A DNA stretch of 64,000 nucleotides, taken from positions 59,839,675 through 59,903,674 of the forward strand of contig NC_079217.1 of assembly GCF_029633865.1 (NCBI RefSeq), in the 5' to 3' direction. Made by a program: the position numbers and the translations under genes. This DNA is from Lampris incognitus. Its lineage: Eukaryota > Chordata > Actinopteri > Lampriformes > Lampridae. Below, piece by piece: positions 23,307 to 32,730 of this stretch. How positions within the stretch are numbered: position 1 is the stretch's first letter; every line of letters begins with the position of its first letter. Below the pieces are notes generated by a model that worked only from the letters and a program-made list of their open reading frames with translations, searched no databases and was not told the origin of the DNA.

Positions 23307-23969
23307 GCTCTATGATAGTTGGTAACATAAGTGCTGCTGAGTGAGTTAATGTAAAAGTAGAACAGCAAGTTTTCTGCTTAATGTTAGAACAGTTTTGATA
23401 TTAATGTTTTGTTTTGTTTTTGTTTTTTGTTGTTTTAACAAAGACAGAAGCGATAACAGAACTGGAGTGACCCCATCCCTTGTGGGCACGACGAGATGAA
23501 CGACGCCATGTTTACCAATACACGAGCGACCTCGTGTGTCTGCAGTTCGCTCGCACATGAAGACTAAAATAATCCACACACATGTGTATGTCTGAATGTG
23601 CAGTGTGCTGTAGAACAATAGGATTTGACACAATACATTATCATGGTAATATTCAGCATTTTAAAGGCATTTCGTTTTAAATACCCATCATTTGATTTTA
23701 AACAGAAAGGCAGGCAGTCTCTCTCTCTCTCTCTCTCTCACTACAAATCTCCACCAATACTTCCTGCAACAGTCTTATGAGCCAGTATTGATAATTAAAG
23801 GTAAAGCTACACATGAAGAGACACAGAAAGAAACAAAGAGGTGTTAGGCATTATGTTAGCAAATTATGACTAAGCTCCCCAGAGGGGCCACAAATGGTGG
23901 CTGACCTTTTCCCCTAACGCCGAAAGTGTGACATGTGTAAAAGAGTAACACACTACCAAGATGGTGGGC
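23307..23969. other. kctd14 downstream region / possible 3' UTR
   Basis: Follows the kctd14 stop codon on minus. It includes a short (CT)n run near 23720-23740. No separate gene recognised. Confidence 0.4.
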
Positions 23970-24281
23970 TCACCACCAGGTGAAAGTGATTTTATAGAAG
24001 CAGTCATAGCTCTTGGACAGGAAGCCTTTGTCCCTGCTGTGCGGTTGGATGGTGACGCGGTAGCCCTGTCTCTCGATGTCCATCCGGATGCAGTCCAACA
24101 GGTCTGCGACGCTGGGCGCCGCCTTCCAGGGCCCGAATGTCACCACCGACTCCTTGTCAGCCTCCAGGCTGTTGATGGCGTTGTCGTAGAAAGCCAGATC
24201 CTCCTCCGTTCGCAGCACGCAGATCAGAATGGTGGAGTGGCGGGCCGCGATGGCCTCCGCACGGGCGATGCGAATCAGCAC
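23970..24281 (-). CDS. kctd14: kctd14 exon 4 (last coding exon)
   Basis: Starts after the acceptor cgccttcag with GTG CTG ATT CGC (VLIRIARAEAI) and ends ITFTWW with TGA at 23970-23972. It holds the conserved KCTD C-terminal FGPWKA block. Confidence 0.93.
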   Translation of the reverse strand: MLIRIARAEAIAARHSTILICVLRTEEDLAFYDNAINSLEADKESVVTFGPWKAAPSVADLLDCIRMDIERQGYRVTIQPHSRDKGFLSKSYDCFYKITFTWW

Positions 24282-26714
24282 CTGAAGGCGACGAGAGGGC
24301 GAAACGAGCATTTATGGACCTGCGGAAAGGATGGCTAAAACCCTGCACACCCACTGGAGGATGAGCAGAGCATTTTCAGATTCAGAGATTACTGCAGAAT
24401 AGTGAACGGGGAGTATCAGGGATCAGGAACCCTTGATTTGTTGTTTCCCCCACCAATGCAACACAAAGACAACAACATATATCCAAGAACTACAGCAACT
24501 ACATCAACACACATATCCAAACTAACACATATATCCAAACTAAACAACAACAACAACAAAATCACTGTCCGAGAGAACGAGCGCCAGCCAGGATGACTGT
24601 GGGGACTGTCGGTCTGCATGGGCTAGCAGTTAGCTTAGCCTACCCTGCTTCCGCATCCTATTAGACCGCCCTCAGTGTTACCTCCTCGGGCACAGCTCCG
24701 GGCAGGGGCCGTGGTCCCTGGGAACACAGGATGCAGCTGAACCAAGCTCCCTCAGCCGATCCAGCACCAGCTCCCCCAGCCAGACACCCTCGACACACCT
24801 CCCCGCACTCCTAAAACACCAAAGCCAACGCCGGAAGAGGCCGCAGCCAGACCACCCTCCGTGTTATCGGAACTGCCGGTCTGCATGGGCTAGCAGTTAG
24901 CTTAGCCTACCCTGCTTCCGCATCCTATTAGACCGCCCTCAGTGTTACCTCCTCGGGCACAGCTCCGGGCAGGGGCCGTGGTCCCTGGGAACACAGGATG
25001 CAGCTGAACCAAGCTCCCTCAGCCAATCCAACGCCAGCTCCCCCAGCCAGACACCCTCGACACACCTCCCCGCACTCCTAAAACACCAAAGCCAACGCCG
25101 GAAGAGGCCGCAGCCAGACCACCCTCCGTGTTATCGGAACTGCCGGTCTGCATGGGCTAGCTGTTAGCTTAGCCTGCCCTGCTTCCGCGTCCTATTAGAC
25201 CGCCCTCAGTGTTACCTCCTCAGGCACAGCTCCGGGGCCGTGGTCCCTGGGAACACAGGATGCAGCTGAACCAAGCTCCCTCAGCCGATCCAGCGCCAGC
25301 TCCCCCAGCCAGACACCCTCGACACACCTCCTCATTAACATAATGACATTATTCATGACTCGCCACTAATTGGCTGGCAGTATTATTAACCCCGCCCCTG
25401 CTCTGACAGAAACAAGGGCTGCCCAACCAGAGGCTACCTTTTTCTCAGCATGGGCAGCTTTATGCGAAATGTCGATTGGTTTTTCCTGGTGTGACATCAC
25501 TCCAAGGGACAATTCTGATTGGCTGGTTCAAATGGCGATATTTGATCACATTAAAAAGCTGCTGAAACATGAAAACGGTGACGGCAAAGTCCACCCTAAG
25601 ACCAGTCTAGTTTTCCATAACACCCCCCTTTTAAATCATCCGTCAATCTAGTCTCAGTTGTTATAGTAGTTTATACAATACTGAATGTAGTACACAACAC
25701 TGGGAGAATCTGACTAGAGGAGGCGCTAGTGCAGCGACCAGGACACGTACCCACATCCGGCTTCCCACCTGCAGACACAGCCTAATCTATGGGGACGCTA
25801 ACACGGGGATTCGAACCGCCGATCCCCGTGTTGATAAGCAACGTAATAGACCACTACACTACCCAGACACCCCTTTAAATGTTTTCTTAAACTTTGCTAA
25901 ACACCTGGATGGAGACATGGGCAGCGTCTTACCAACTCGGCTTCGACCTTGAATGATCATCCCTCTCCAACCTTTCCCAGACAGCATCCGGATGTGGGCC
26001 ACTTCAGGCAGTGATGCGGCACTAATGGCCATCTTCTGGCCCTGACAAACTGGATGTGAGCCGGAAGTGGCCCACATGTATAATAGCAAATATGGCCCAA
26101 ATATGCCAAATCACATGTGGGCCTTTTTTGGCAAAGATGCGGTGCTCTGGGCAACATGTGATCTGGATGTGACCCTGAAGTGGCCCGTGTGGTAAATGGT
26201 GAATATGGCCCAAATATCACAAAACAAATATGGCCACCTTTGGCAAATATATGGCACATGTGGCATCGCTATGGCTTGGTTCTGGCCCAGATCTGGCAAA
26301 CAGGAGCGGACCGCCCAGGTGCCGTCATTCCACGTGGTATGTGGTGCCGGATGAAAGTGTCGCTGTGGGACGGGTCCGGACCACAGCTATTTTGCTACCT
26401 GGGTTGCAGTCTCACCATCCGTCATGAGGCTTTAAAACATCGCTTCACCTCCACTCCTCTCCGCCTCGTCTCCTCTCCCTCAACATCCCCCTCTTGTCCA
26501 GTTTGTTTAACCGGACATGGCATGCCTGGCTGTCATGACATCACCAGCTGCTCGGGGACGGGGACGGGCGGTGACCCACCTCGGTGCTCTCTTGGTAGTG
26601 AGGTATTCTGGACAGGAACTGCTGTCTTCCCACCAACTCCCCAAACAACTGAGGGTTCTCCTCCAACCGTTTCACCAGCGGTTTGACGTCGTAGTGGACC
26701 GCCTCGCGGTGAAC

Positions 26715-26770
<56 letters not shown>

Positions 26771-29700
26771 CCAATTGTCTATAGGGACGCCCGACCAAGT
26801 CGGAGGTAATACGGGGATTCGAACCGGCGATCCCCGTGTTGATAGGGAACAGAATAGACCGCCACGCTACCCGGATGCCCCAATATAGAAGTTTTGTGAT
26901 AATTCTTTGAAAGTTAACAGTCGATATAGTGTAGTATTGTGGCGAATTAGGGGGGCAGCCCGGGAACCGCCACAGCTGGGACGCGAACCTGTATTTGCCG
27001 CTCCGCAAGCGACAACGTTAACCAGTCGACTAAAGGGTCCGACCCGTTAGTCAAGGACCAACGTGTCTACTTATCCACGCACGTTACAGTATAGTATAGT
27101 AACACAGAGATTTGAGTGCATCTCCAAGAGGACTGAGAATAAACAAGAGTTGCATTTTGTGATATTTGTTTTTGTGTTCTCCTTGTTTATCAATGCTATT
27201 TAAAAATTTTGTAACAAATTCGAGGGGCAACCACAGGAACTGCCGCAGCCGGGACGCGAACCCGTTTCTTCGGCACCGCGGGAGACCTCGCTAACCGCTC
27301 GACTAAACGGCCCGACCCGTTAGCCAAGGGCTACCGAGCATATTCATCCGTGACCGTTACAATATTTTCGTTTTCTAACGGGAAACAAGAATTAAGGTTT
27401 AATCCCAGAAGGACTCTTCATCACAACCCATGCATGCATTACATTCTCTATCTTTCTACCTAAGTGCAGGTGTGACTCGTTTTTTCTGGATCTGGGACGA
27501 AGGCAGGGCCCGGGGCCCACTTTGGGTCCCCATCCATGTTCCCTCAGAGTATCATGAGTATGCATGACAGTCACACAAACCTCCAGAATGTTCTCGGTGG
27601 GCAGGCGATCCGTGCGCAGGAACTCCAAGATGGCTCCAAAGTGTTTGCCGTCGCGGTCGATGAAGTATCGTCCCTCCGGATCGGTGCGTAACTTGGGCTG
27701 CCCGCTGAACATGTCGGCCAGCTTGGAGTCCGGATGTTTCCTCAGCGTGTTCAGGGAGGTGCAGAACAGACGGCCTCCGATGTTGAGCTGCACCACCGGT
27801 GACTGCTGAGGACGAAAACCTATTCATTTATTTAGCTGTTATCTGTTTCCTTGTTTGTTTGGTTATTTTCAAATCAGACTTTGCAGTAAAGGCAACATAA
27901 AGGGGGGGGGGGACTGCAAAAGCTGCAAGTAAGCCATACACAGAGGTGTCCAAAAGCGAAAGATAATTCAAAACAAGTAAAAAGGTTTCAGTACGACAGA
28001 AAACCTGCAGGCTCGTGGGATGCACTGATTTAAATCTTAAACGCAAGGTCATTTTTATTCTATTATTACAATTTCTACAAGACATTAAAAGGTGCTAGGT
28101 GTGATATAGGCAGTGGTGGATCTAGAGATTTTTTCCTGGGGTGGCAACAGGGGTGGCAAGACTGTGTCCCAGAGGTGGCAGCTGCCACCCTTTGCCACCC
28201 TGTAGATCCGCGCCTGGTGAGGGGGAGGGGGATTCTAAATCGGCGACTTCTGTTTGAGATGAGTTTGGTGCGGGTCTCATTGACCTTCACCATGCATGTA
28301 CATAAAATATACTTTAAAAACATATTATCTGATTTATAAATGGGGTGGCAACAGGGGTGGCAAGACTGTCCCAGAGGTGGCAGCTGCCACCCCTTGCCAC
28401 CCTGTAGATCCGCCCCTGGATATAGGTAACTTTGGAGAGGTGAGCAATTTTCACATAACCCCCCCCCCCCAAAAAAAACCCAGTCCCCCAAAAATTCGGC
28501 TTCCTCCCTCCCTCCTGTCATAGCTGTCATATTGCTGATAGTCTGTGCACGTGAACGTTATTTCAGTGAATCACTTAGTTGCACCAACAGGGTTGTTGTG
28601 AGTTGCAACAACAGGGTTGTTGTGACTTAGTTGCACCAACAGGGTTGTTGTGAGTTGCACCAACAGGGTTGTTGTGACTCAGTTGCACCAACAGGGTTGT
28701 TGTGACTTAGTTGCACCAACAGGGTTGTTGTGACGCACCTTTGTGCGTATTTGTTAAGTATTTATTAGGATGAATGCCATTTATGCACCTCTGCTAGAGC
28801 CACAGTAAAGCAACCCTTCACATTTTCACACCGGAAACGCCACTTCAGTCTCATTTCATAAACACCGCGGGGTTTTACCATCAAACAAGATCAAAGCGGC
28901 GTCCGGGTTGCGTAGTGGTCTATTCCGTTGCCTACCAACACGGAGATCGCCGGTTTGAATCCCCGTGTTACCTCTGGCTTGGTCGGGCGTCCCTACAGAC
29001 ACAATTGGCCGTGTCTGCGGGTGGGAAGCCGGATGTGGGTATGTGTCTTGGTCGCTGCACTAACGCCTCCTCTGGTCGGTCGGGGCGGCTGTTCGGGGAG
29101 GAGGGGGAACTGGGGGGAATAGCATGATCCTCCCACGCGCTACGTCCCACTGGTGAAACTCCTCACTGTCAGGTGAAAAGAAGTGGCTGGTGACTCAACA
29201 TGTATCGGAGGAGACATGTGGTAGTCTGCAGCCTCCTCGGATCGTCAGAAGGGATGGAGCAACGACCAGGACGGCTCGAAAGAGTGGGGTAATAGCTTGG
29301 GTGCGTAAGATGGCGTCGTTCGACTTCCGACGTACGAGTACTTGCACAAGAACTTCCGGTCTGGTTTGTTGAGAGAAGAGATGGCTTTGTTTTACACTCG
29401 CTGTTTGCAGGACCTCCCTGCATTGTTTGCATGGTGGGCGGTGGAGAGACTGAACAGGTGAGTTAATTTGGCAGGGGCAATTAAATGAAATGATACAAAT
29501 CAGACACCTGGTGTAAAACCGAATGTCCTCATTGGAACCTGCGAATCGCCTCGGGCTGAATTTGGGCCTGGAGCTGGACAGTCTCTAGTTGTTTCTGGGG
29601 CATTTCTATTTGTTTCCTCATTGACTCATTTTGGGCCAGGGAGTCATCCAAAGGGGCAGGATTAGGAGCCACGCAACAGTCATGCTCTCGCAGGCAGCTG

Positions 29701-32385
29701 CTGACATCCATCTCATTATCAGAGGAGTCCAAAGCTGGCAGAGGGGCGACAGCAGGATGCTCCCGCACACCTAGCCTGGGTGCGGGTTTGGAGTACTCAT
29801 TCCACGCAAAGAGTGTGGGGACAGCTCCTTTCTTGAGCCTCCTTAACACACCTGTAGCTGGCACAATGAAATCCCCCGGTTCAAAATGCCCACTACACAG
29901 TGTTGTACTCTTGGTGACGGTAAATGCATCCCTCCGAAACTTCGCTAGCCACTTAGCTCTTTCCTCACAGTTACTAGGGAATGAATGGAAAGATGTCGGA
30001 CGGATAAATTAGCAGCTAACTAATGGTTCAGTAGGACGTAAGCATCCGGATATACCGGAAGTTCTTATGCAAACAGACACACCCGGGAAGTTCCGCAGCG
30101 CGACATTAATGCACCGAGCCTATTGTGTCTGTAGGGGCACCTGACCAAGCCGGAGGTAACACGGGGATTCGAACCGGAGATCCCCGTGTTGGTAGGCAAC
30201 GGTATAGACCCCTACGCTACCTGGACGCCTATGAGGACGTTATTTTCAGGAAACATACCAGTAAAGACCCTTGGAGTCTACCTGAATAACAGTTAAAGTC
30301 GTCTGAAGCGTCCTGTCGTCCCAAAACGACCTCAAGTCAGGTTTGTATGCGATCGCGCAACCGCCCACGTGCGTAGTTATCCGTTAATCCGAGGCTGATT
30401 AGTTCATGGAGTTAACGTGGACGGACGGACGGACGCCACAGAGGACTTCTGGGGTCTTGCTGGAGAACTGCTGACACTGTCCCTGTAATCATCAAGAGTA
30501 TCCATGTTCAAGTCTATCAGAGAAACAACCTCTAATGCAAAGAGACCAGTGGCACCTGGTCAGTCCTCTACACCTGCCGACGTGTGCACCGCATGCTGAA
30601 CACGCGTTACCTCATCACGTAGGGAGCACCACCAACCAGTTTTCTTGAGCTGGGTGCAGCCACGTGTTAACCCAGCAGGCCTCTGCAGGTCAGCTCGCTA
30701 TGAGCTGTAAAGTCAATATGAGCTAATCTTATGTAACTGTACTCTCATTACACCTGAACAGGGCCAGGCCAAAACCTGGTATGGTCAGTGGTGGAAAGTG
30801 TGGCCAGTTTGTTACACGGATAGTCAGTGGTGGCGTCTGTAACGTGGCCTCCTGGATATTAAATGTTCGTCTGCAATTTTCTGAAGTGGTCCCAGAAATA
30901 TTTGTTGATGACGTGTACTGAAGTAGCATATCACATGACATGGTTAAGCTACATTCAGGTTATAAAAAAAAGAAAAGGTTATAAATGCAGTTGCACGAAC
31001 AGTACTTTCCGCTCATCTTGGGATGTTTGATTTGAAAGTTTTCTTTCAAATCAAACATCCCAATCTCCGTTCCAACCCTCACCTATGGCCATGAGCTTTG
31101 GGTTGGGACCGAGAGGGTGAAATCGCGGATACAAGCGGCTGAAATGGGTTTCCTCCGGAGGGACATCCGGAGGGACATCCGGAGGAAGGACGGAGGGACA
31201 TCCGGAGGGAGGACGGAGGGAGGACGGAGGGACATCCGGAGGGACATCCGGAGGGACATCCGGAGGGACATCCGGAGGGACATCCGGAGGGACATCCGGA
31301 GGGAGGACGGAGGGAGGACGGAGGGACATCCGGAGGAAGGACGAAGGGACATCCGGAGGGAGGACGGAGGGAGGGACATCCGGAGGGACATCCGGAGGGA
31401 CATCCGGAGGGACATCCGGAGGGAGGACGGAGGGACATCCGGAGGAAGGACGGAGGGACATCCGGAGGGACATCCGGAGGGACATCCGGAGGGACAGGAC
31501 ATCCGGAGGGACATCCGGAGGGAGGACGGAGGGAGGACGGAGGGACATCCGGAGGGAGGACGGAGTGGAGCCGCTGCTCCCTCGCGCTTCAGCATAGCAG
31601 CTCCCTCACGCCTCCGGGCGCACGCGCTTCCCGTGGCCTCGCGGTCTCATCAGTCACGTTGACATCGATCAATCAATCGTTTGCGCGCATCACTTCTGCT
31701 GCTCTCCCCGCTGCGTTTGCGTTTGACAGGCCATTCCCTCTTTCCCAGGACAGGGTCTCTAGTCAGTCCCCCAGCGAGGAGCCCGGAGGTGGACCCTCAC
31801 AAATATGCGGTAGTTGATGACTCTTTTGTAGAAAAGCATAAATAAATGTCCATGTTAAAAGGTATAATCCGTAACTGAAATGTGAACAAAAATATTGCCA
31901 CAAGAGTGGGAAACGGCTGTCACTCCCGGATTGATTGACAGGTGTCTTAACACAATGACTCGCACTAAACCAACATCGAAATCCGAGTTTCTCGTGTTGC
32001 CCGAAGCTGTGAAAGGCTTCATTAGGGATCCGCGGAGTCAAACTCAGCCATGTATTCAATCAACCACCAGTTCAAACTCAAATTCCGCCATTATGCGCGT
32101 GAACGCAGCTCGGTTTTATGAGGTCAAATACATCCCAAATTGGACCTCCGGTGTAATGCCCAATTAAGAAAGGGTTGGTACGCGGAAGCTGGGAGGGGGG
32201 AGGGGAGGGGAGGGGGGGTAACATCTGGAGCGGGAAATGGCTGTTTGCGGACAAGCCGTCCAAAGCTCTTCCACCTGTAAAACCGGTTCGCGTCGAAGAT
32301 TAAATACGACAGGTCCTCAAAAACAAGTCCCTGGTCCACGTTTTACACAACCACGCGGGTGACGAGAGGAAAACCTGGACGCTTA

Positions 32386-32431
<46 letters not shown>

Positions 32432-32595
32432 GCTGTGTTCATGTTCACACATAAAGACCAGCGGCTGGCCGCTAAACCAGGTCCGTCGCGTACTGAACAA
32501 GTCTTTAACGAGTGCCACGTCCACGGGAGAGCTCCTCTTACCAGTACGGCTGTGGAAGACTGCTTCCCGCAGGACTTGTAGTCCGGCAGACTCAT
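23970..32595 (-). CDS. kctd14: kctd14, BTB/POZ-domain KCTD protein (4 coding exons)
   Basis: Coding exons on minus are 32542-32595, 27581-27805, 26580-26714 and 23970-24281. All introns are phase 0, and the total is 241 residues. The N-terminus MSLPDYKSCGKQSSTAV leads into the BTB/T1 domain (VVQLNIGGRLFCTSLNTL, MFSGQP, GRYFIDRDGKHFGAILEFLR, about residues 21-95). The C-terminal region has VKPLVKRLEENPQLFGE, IARAEAIAARHS, TFGPWKAAPSVADLLDCI and the final KITFTWW. I recall the same order and the FTFTWW ending from human KCTD14, which is closer than KCTD7 or KCTD21. KCTD proteins oligomerise through the BTB domain and many bind CUL3; a substrate for this one is not known to me. Intron 1 is 4.7 kb and packed with transposons. 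Confidence 0.93.
24420..25350 (-). repeat. 267-bp tandem triplication in a dispersed repeat
   Basis: The marker ggtctgcatgggctagc recurs at 24611, 24878 and 25145, giving an exact 267-bp period with very high identity. The third unit is cut short. The left part (24420-24600) matches, inverted, a stretch at 50940-51140 in an aamdc intron, as do parts of the unit at 50570-50940. It is probably a retroposon 3' region that was tandemly amplified. It lies in kctd14 intron 3. Confidence 0.85.
25735..25873 (-). mobile_element. tRNA-derived SINE, family S1, 5' fragment
   Basis: The minus strand has the tRNA-like head with cggcggttcgaatccccgtg and the following gtccccatagattag region. It is related to the full copy at 56334-56758. 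Confidence 0.8.
25976..26404. mobile_element. MITE-like element with inverted ends, copy 2
   Basis: Ends are cccagacagca and tgctacctggg. The interior matches copy 1 at 1862-2262 (atggcccaaatatcacaa, ggttctggcccagatctggc). It lies in kctd14 intron 3. Confidence 0.75.
26580..26714 (-). CDS. kctd14: kctd14 exon 3
   Basis: Encodes VHREAVHYDVKPLVKRLEEN through HYQESTE. The acceptor is gtgtgtgcag, formed by the (CA)n repeat. The donor is GAG followed by gtgggt. Confidence 0.92.
26717..26768. repeat. (CA)n microsatellite abutting kctd14 acceptor
   Basis: About 25 ca units. Read on minus it is (TG)n and runs straight into the exon 3 acceptor gcag. Confidence 0.95.
26769..26883 (-). mobile_element. 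SINE S1 5' fragment in kctd14 intron 2
   Basis: The minus strand has the head gcatccgggtagcgtggcgg, B box ggttcgaatcc and the body gtcgggcgtccctatag. It joins directly to the (CA)n run beside exon 3. Confidence 0.85.
26938..27089 (-). mobile_element. solo LTR of TRIM-C family
   Basis: A 152-bp unit from tgtggcgaatt to gcacgttaca on plus, with the duplication gtat on both sides (26934-26937 and 27090-27093). The minus strand carries the tRNA-like core with tggttaacg and aggttcgcgtccc. Confidence 0.85.
27210..27361 (-). mobile_element. solo LTR of TRIM-C family
   Basis: A second 152-bp copy, tgtaacaaattcg to gaccgttaca, 120 bp from the previous one in the same orientation. The flanks attt and atat agree at three of four positions. 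The two copies appear to be separate insertions, because the sequence between them has no primer-binding site. Confidence 0.75.
27581..27805 (-). CDS. kctd14: kctd14 exon 2 (BTB domain)
   Basis: Encodes QSPVVQLNIGGRLFC through RLPTENILE. The acceptor is cagcag, so the exon starts at 27805 or 27802 depending on which AG is used. The donor is GAG followed by gtttgt. Confidence 0.93.
28111..28418. mobile_element. hAT-type MITE, 308 bp, perfect 8-bp TSD
   Basis: Flanked by gatatagg on both sides (28103-28110 and 28419-28426). The ends are cagtggtggatctagag and ctgtagatccgcccctg, which are imperfect inverted repeats. The interior carries two direct copies of ggcagctgccaccc-rich sequence (28134-28218 and 28342-28418). 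It is non-coding and lies in kctd14 intron 1. Confidence 0.85.
28566..28735. repeat. tandem repeat, gttgcaccaacagggttgtt units
   Basis: About six units built on gttgcaccaacagggttgtt plus gtgactta, with one variant starting gttgcaaca. Confidence 0.9.
28898..29300 (+). mobile_element. tRNA-derived SINE, family S1, near full length
   Basis: The head gcgtccgggttgcgtagtgg has an A-box-like motif, and ggtttgaatcc is the B box. The body matches 56334-56758 through the atgtatcggaggagacatgt hairpin motif and ends near gggtaatagc. Confidence 0.85.
29340..30074 (-). mobile_element. THAP-domain DNA transposon remnant
   Basis: Bounded by inverted 19-mers ttgcacaagaacttccggt (29342-29360) and, read on minus, ttgcataagaacttccggt (30072-30054). 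It encloses a THAP-like ORF (29529-30008). No nuclease domain is present, so it is an internally deleted or partial copy. P elements, Kolobok and some IS4EU/Harbinger-like elements carry THAP domains; I cannot choose between them. Confidence 0.55.
29529..30008 (-). pseudogene. THAP-domain protein fragment
   Basis: An open frame of about 160 codons without a clear start. It reads SFHSFPSNCEERAKWLAKFR, then STTLCSGHFEPGDF and LKKGAVPTLFAW. These are the second half of the THAP zinc finger (FP, W, C-x2-H-F and AVPTLF signatures). The first Cys pair is missing, presumably on another exon or lost. A Pro- and Asp-rich linker and a Gln-rich coiled coil (RKQIEMPQKQLETVQLQAQI) follow. This resembles THAP transposase N-termini in fish repeats. 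An exapted host gene is less likely given the flanking inverted repeats. Confidence 0.65.
30114..30232 (-). mobile_element. SINE S1 5' fragment
   Basis: The minus strand has gcgtccaggtagcgtaggg, ccggttcgaatccccgtg and a body truncated after gacacaatagg. Confidence 0.8.
30755..31038. repeat. duplicated segment D, copy 1 (intron 1)
   Basis: Matches 33715-34262 in the same orientation (gtggccagtttgt, cttcctggatat-like, ggttataaatgcagttgca, tttgatttgaaag). This copy lacks the two insertions present in the other one. The pair flanks kctd14 exon 1. Confidence 0.8.
31020..31061. repeat. perfect 19-bp hairpin at the duplication edge
   Basis: gggatgtttgatttgaaag, loop tttt, and its exact complement. 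The first arm belongs to segment D. The second arm abuts LINE sequence. Confidence 0.95.
31062..31620 (+). pseudogene. LINE ORF2 C-terminal fragment with internal expansion
   Basis: The plus-strand translation VPTLTYGHELWV, then RIQAAEMGFLRR, is a common fish LINE C-terminus. After the minisatellite it resumes as GVEPLLPRA. In the usual element the intervening codons read roughly RVRSSDIRREL. No other domain is present. Confidence 0.7.
31149..31565. repeat. 12-bp minisatellite, agggacatccgg units
   Basis: About 35 units of agggacatccgg mixed with variant agggaggacgg and aggaaggacgg blocks, arranged in higher-order alternation. In the LINE frame the main unit encodes Asp-Ile-Arg-Arg. Confidence 0.95.
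32385..32428. repeat. (CA)n microsatellite in kctd14 intron 1
   Basis: About 21 ca units. Confidence 0.95.
32542..32595 (-). CDS. kctd14: kctd14 exon 1 (start codon)
   Basis: ATG at 32593-32595, 18 codons (MSLPDYKSCGKQSSTAVL), then the donor gtaagagg. The frame joins exon 2 in phase 0. Confidence 0.85.
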
Positions 32596-32730
32596 GTTAC
32601 TTTCTTGCTTCTGGGAGCAGTCGGCGCGCAGGACTGGACAGCGCAGGTGGGCGCCAGGGGCGTGGCCTAATGCGGAAGTGACGCCTCCGGAGAGACGCAG
32701 GGGGCGCCTTCGCTGTAAAAATGGTGTCTG
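32596..32730 (-). promoter_or_regulatory. putative kctd14 promoter region
   Basis: CpG-rich sequence directly upstream of the start codon with a GC box (ggggcgtgg) and cggaag ETS-type motifs. No TATA box. Inferred from position and composition only. Confidence 0.4.

Noticed and set aside
22668-23344. Repeated peptide frames on both strands (ITTSYSTTMIW and its reverse)
   Set aside because: Produced by the 54-bp tandem repeat. Open frames on both strands at once mark them as artefacts.
26938-27361. Two TRIM-C LTRs as the ends of one complete TRIM
   Set aside because: The intervening 120 bp has no primer-binding site next to an LTR, and the left copy has its own 4-bp duplication. They fit better as two solo LTRs.
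27552-27827. Alternative-frame ORF over kctd14 exon 2
   Set aside because: Shadow of the BTB exon in another frame.
28566-28735. CRISPR-like spaced repeats
   Set aside because: Plain tandem repeats without unique spacers, in an animal genome.
31051-31662. Long proline/serine-rich and DIRR-repeat reading frames on both strands
   Set aside because: They are translations of the 12-bp minisatellite. The sense frame is LINE-derived and no gene context exists.
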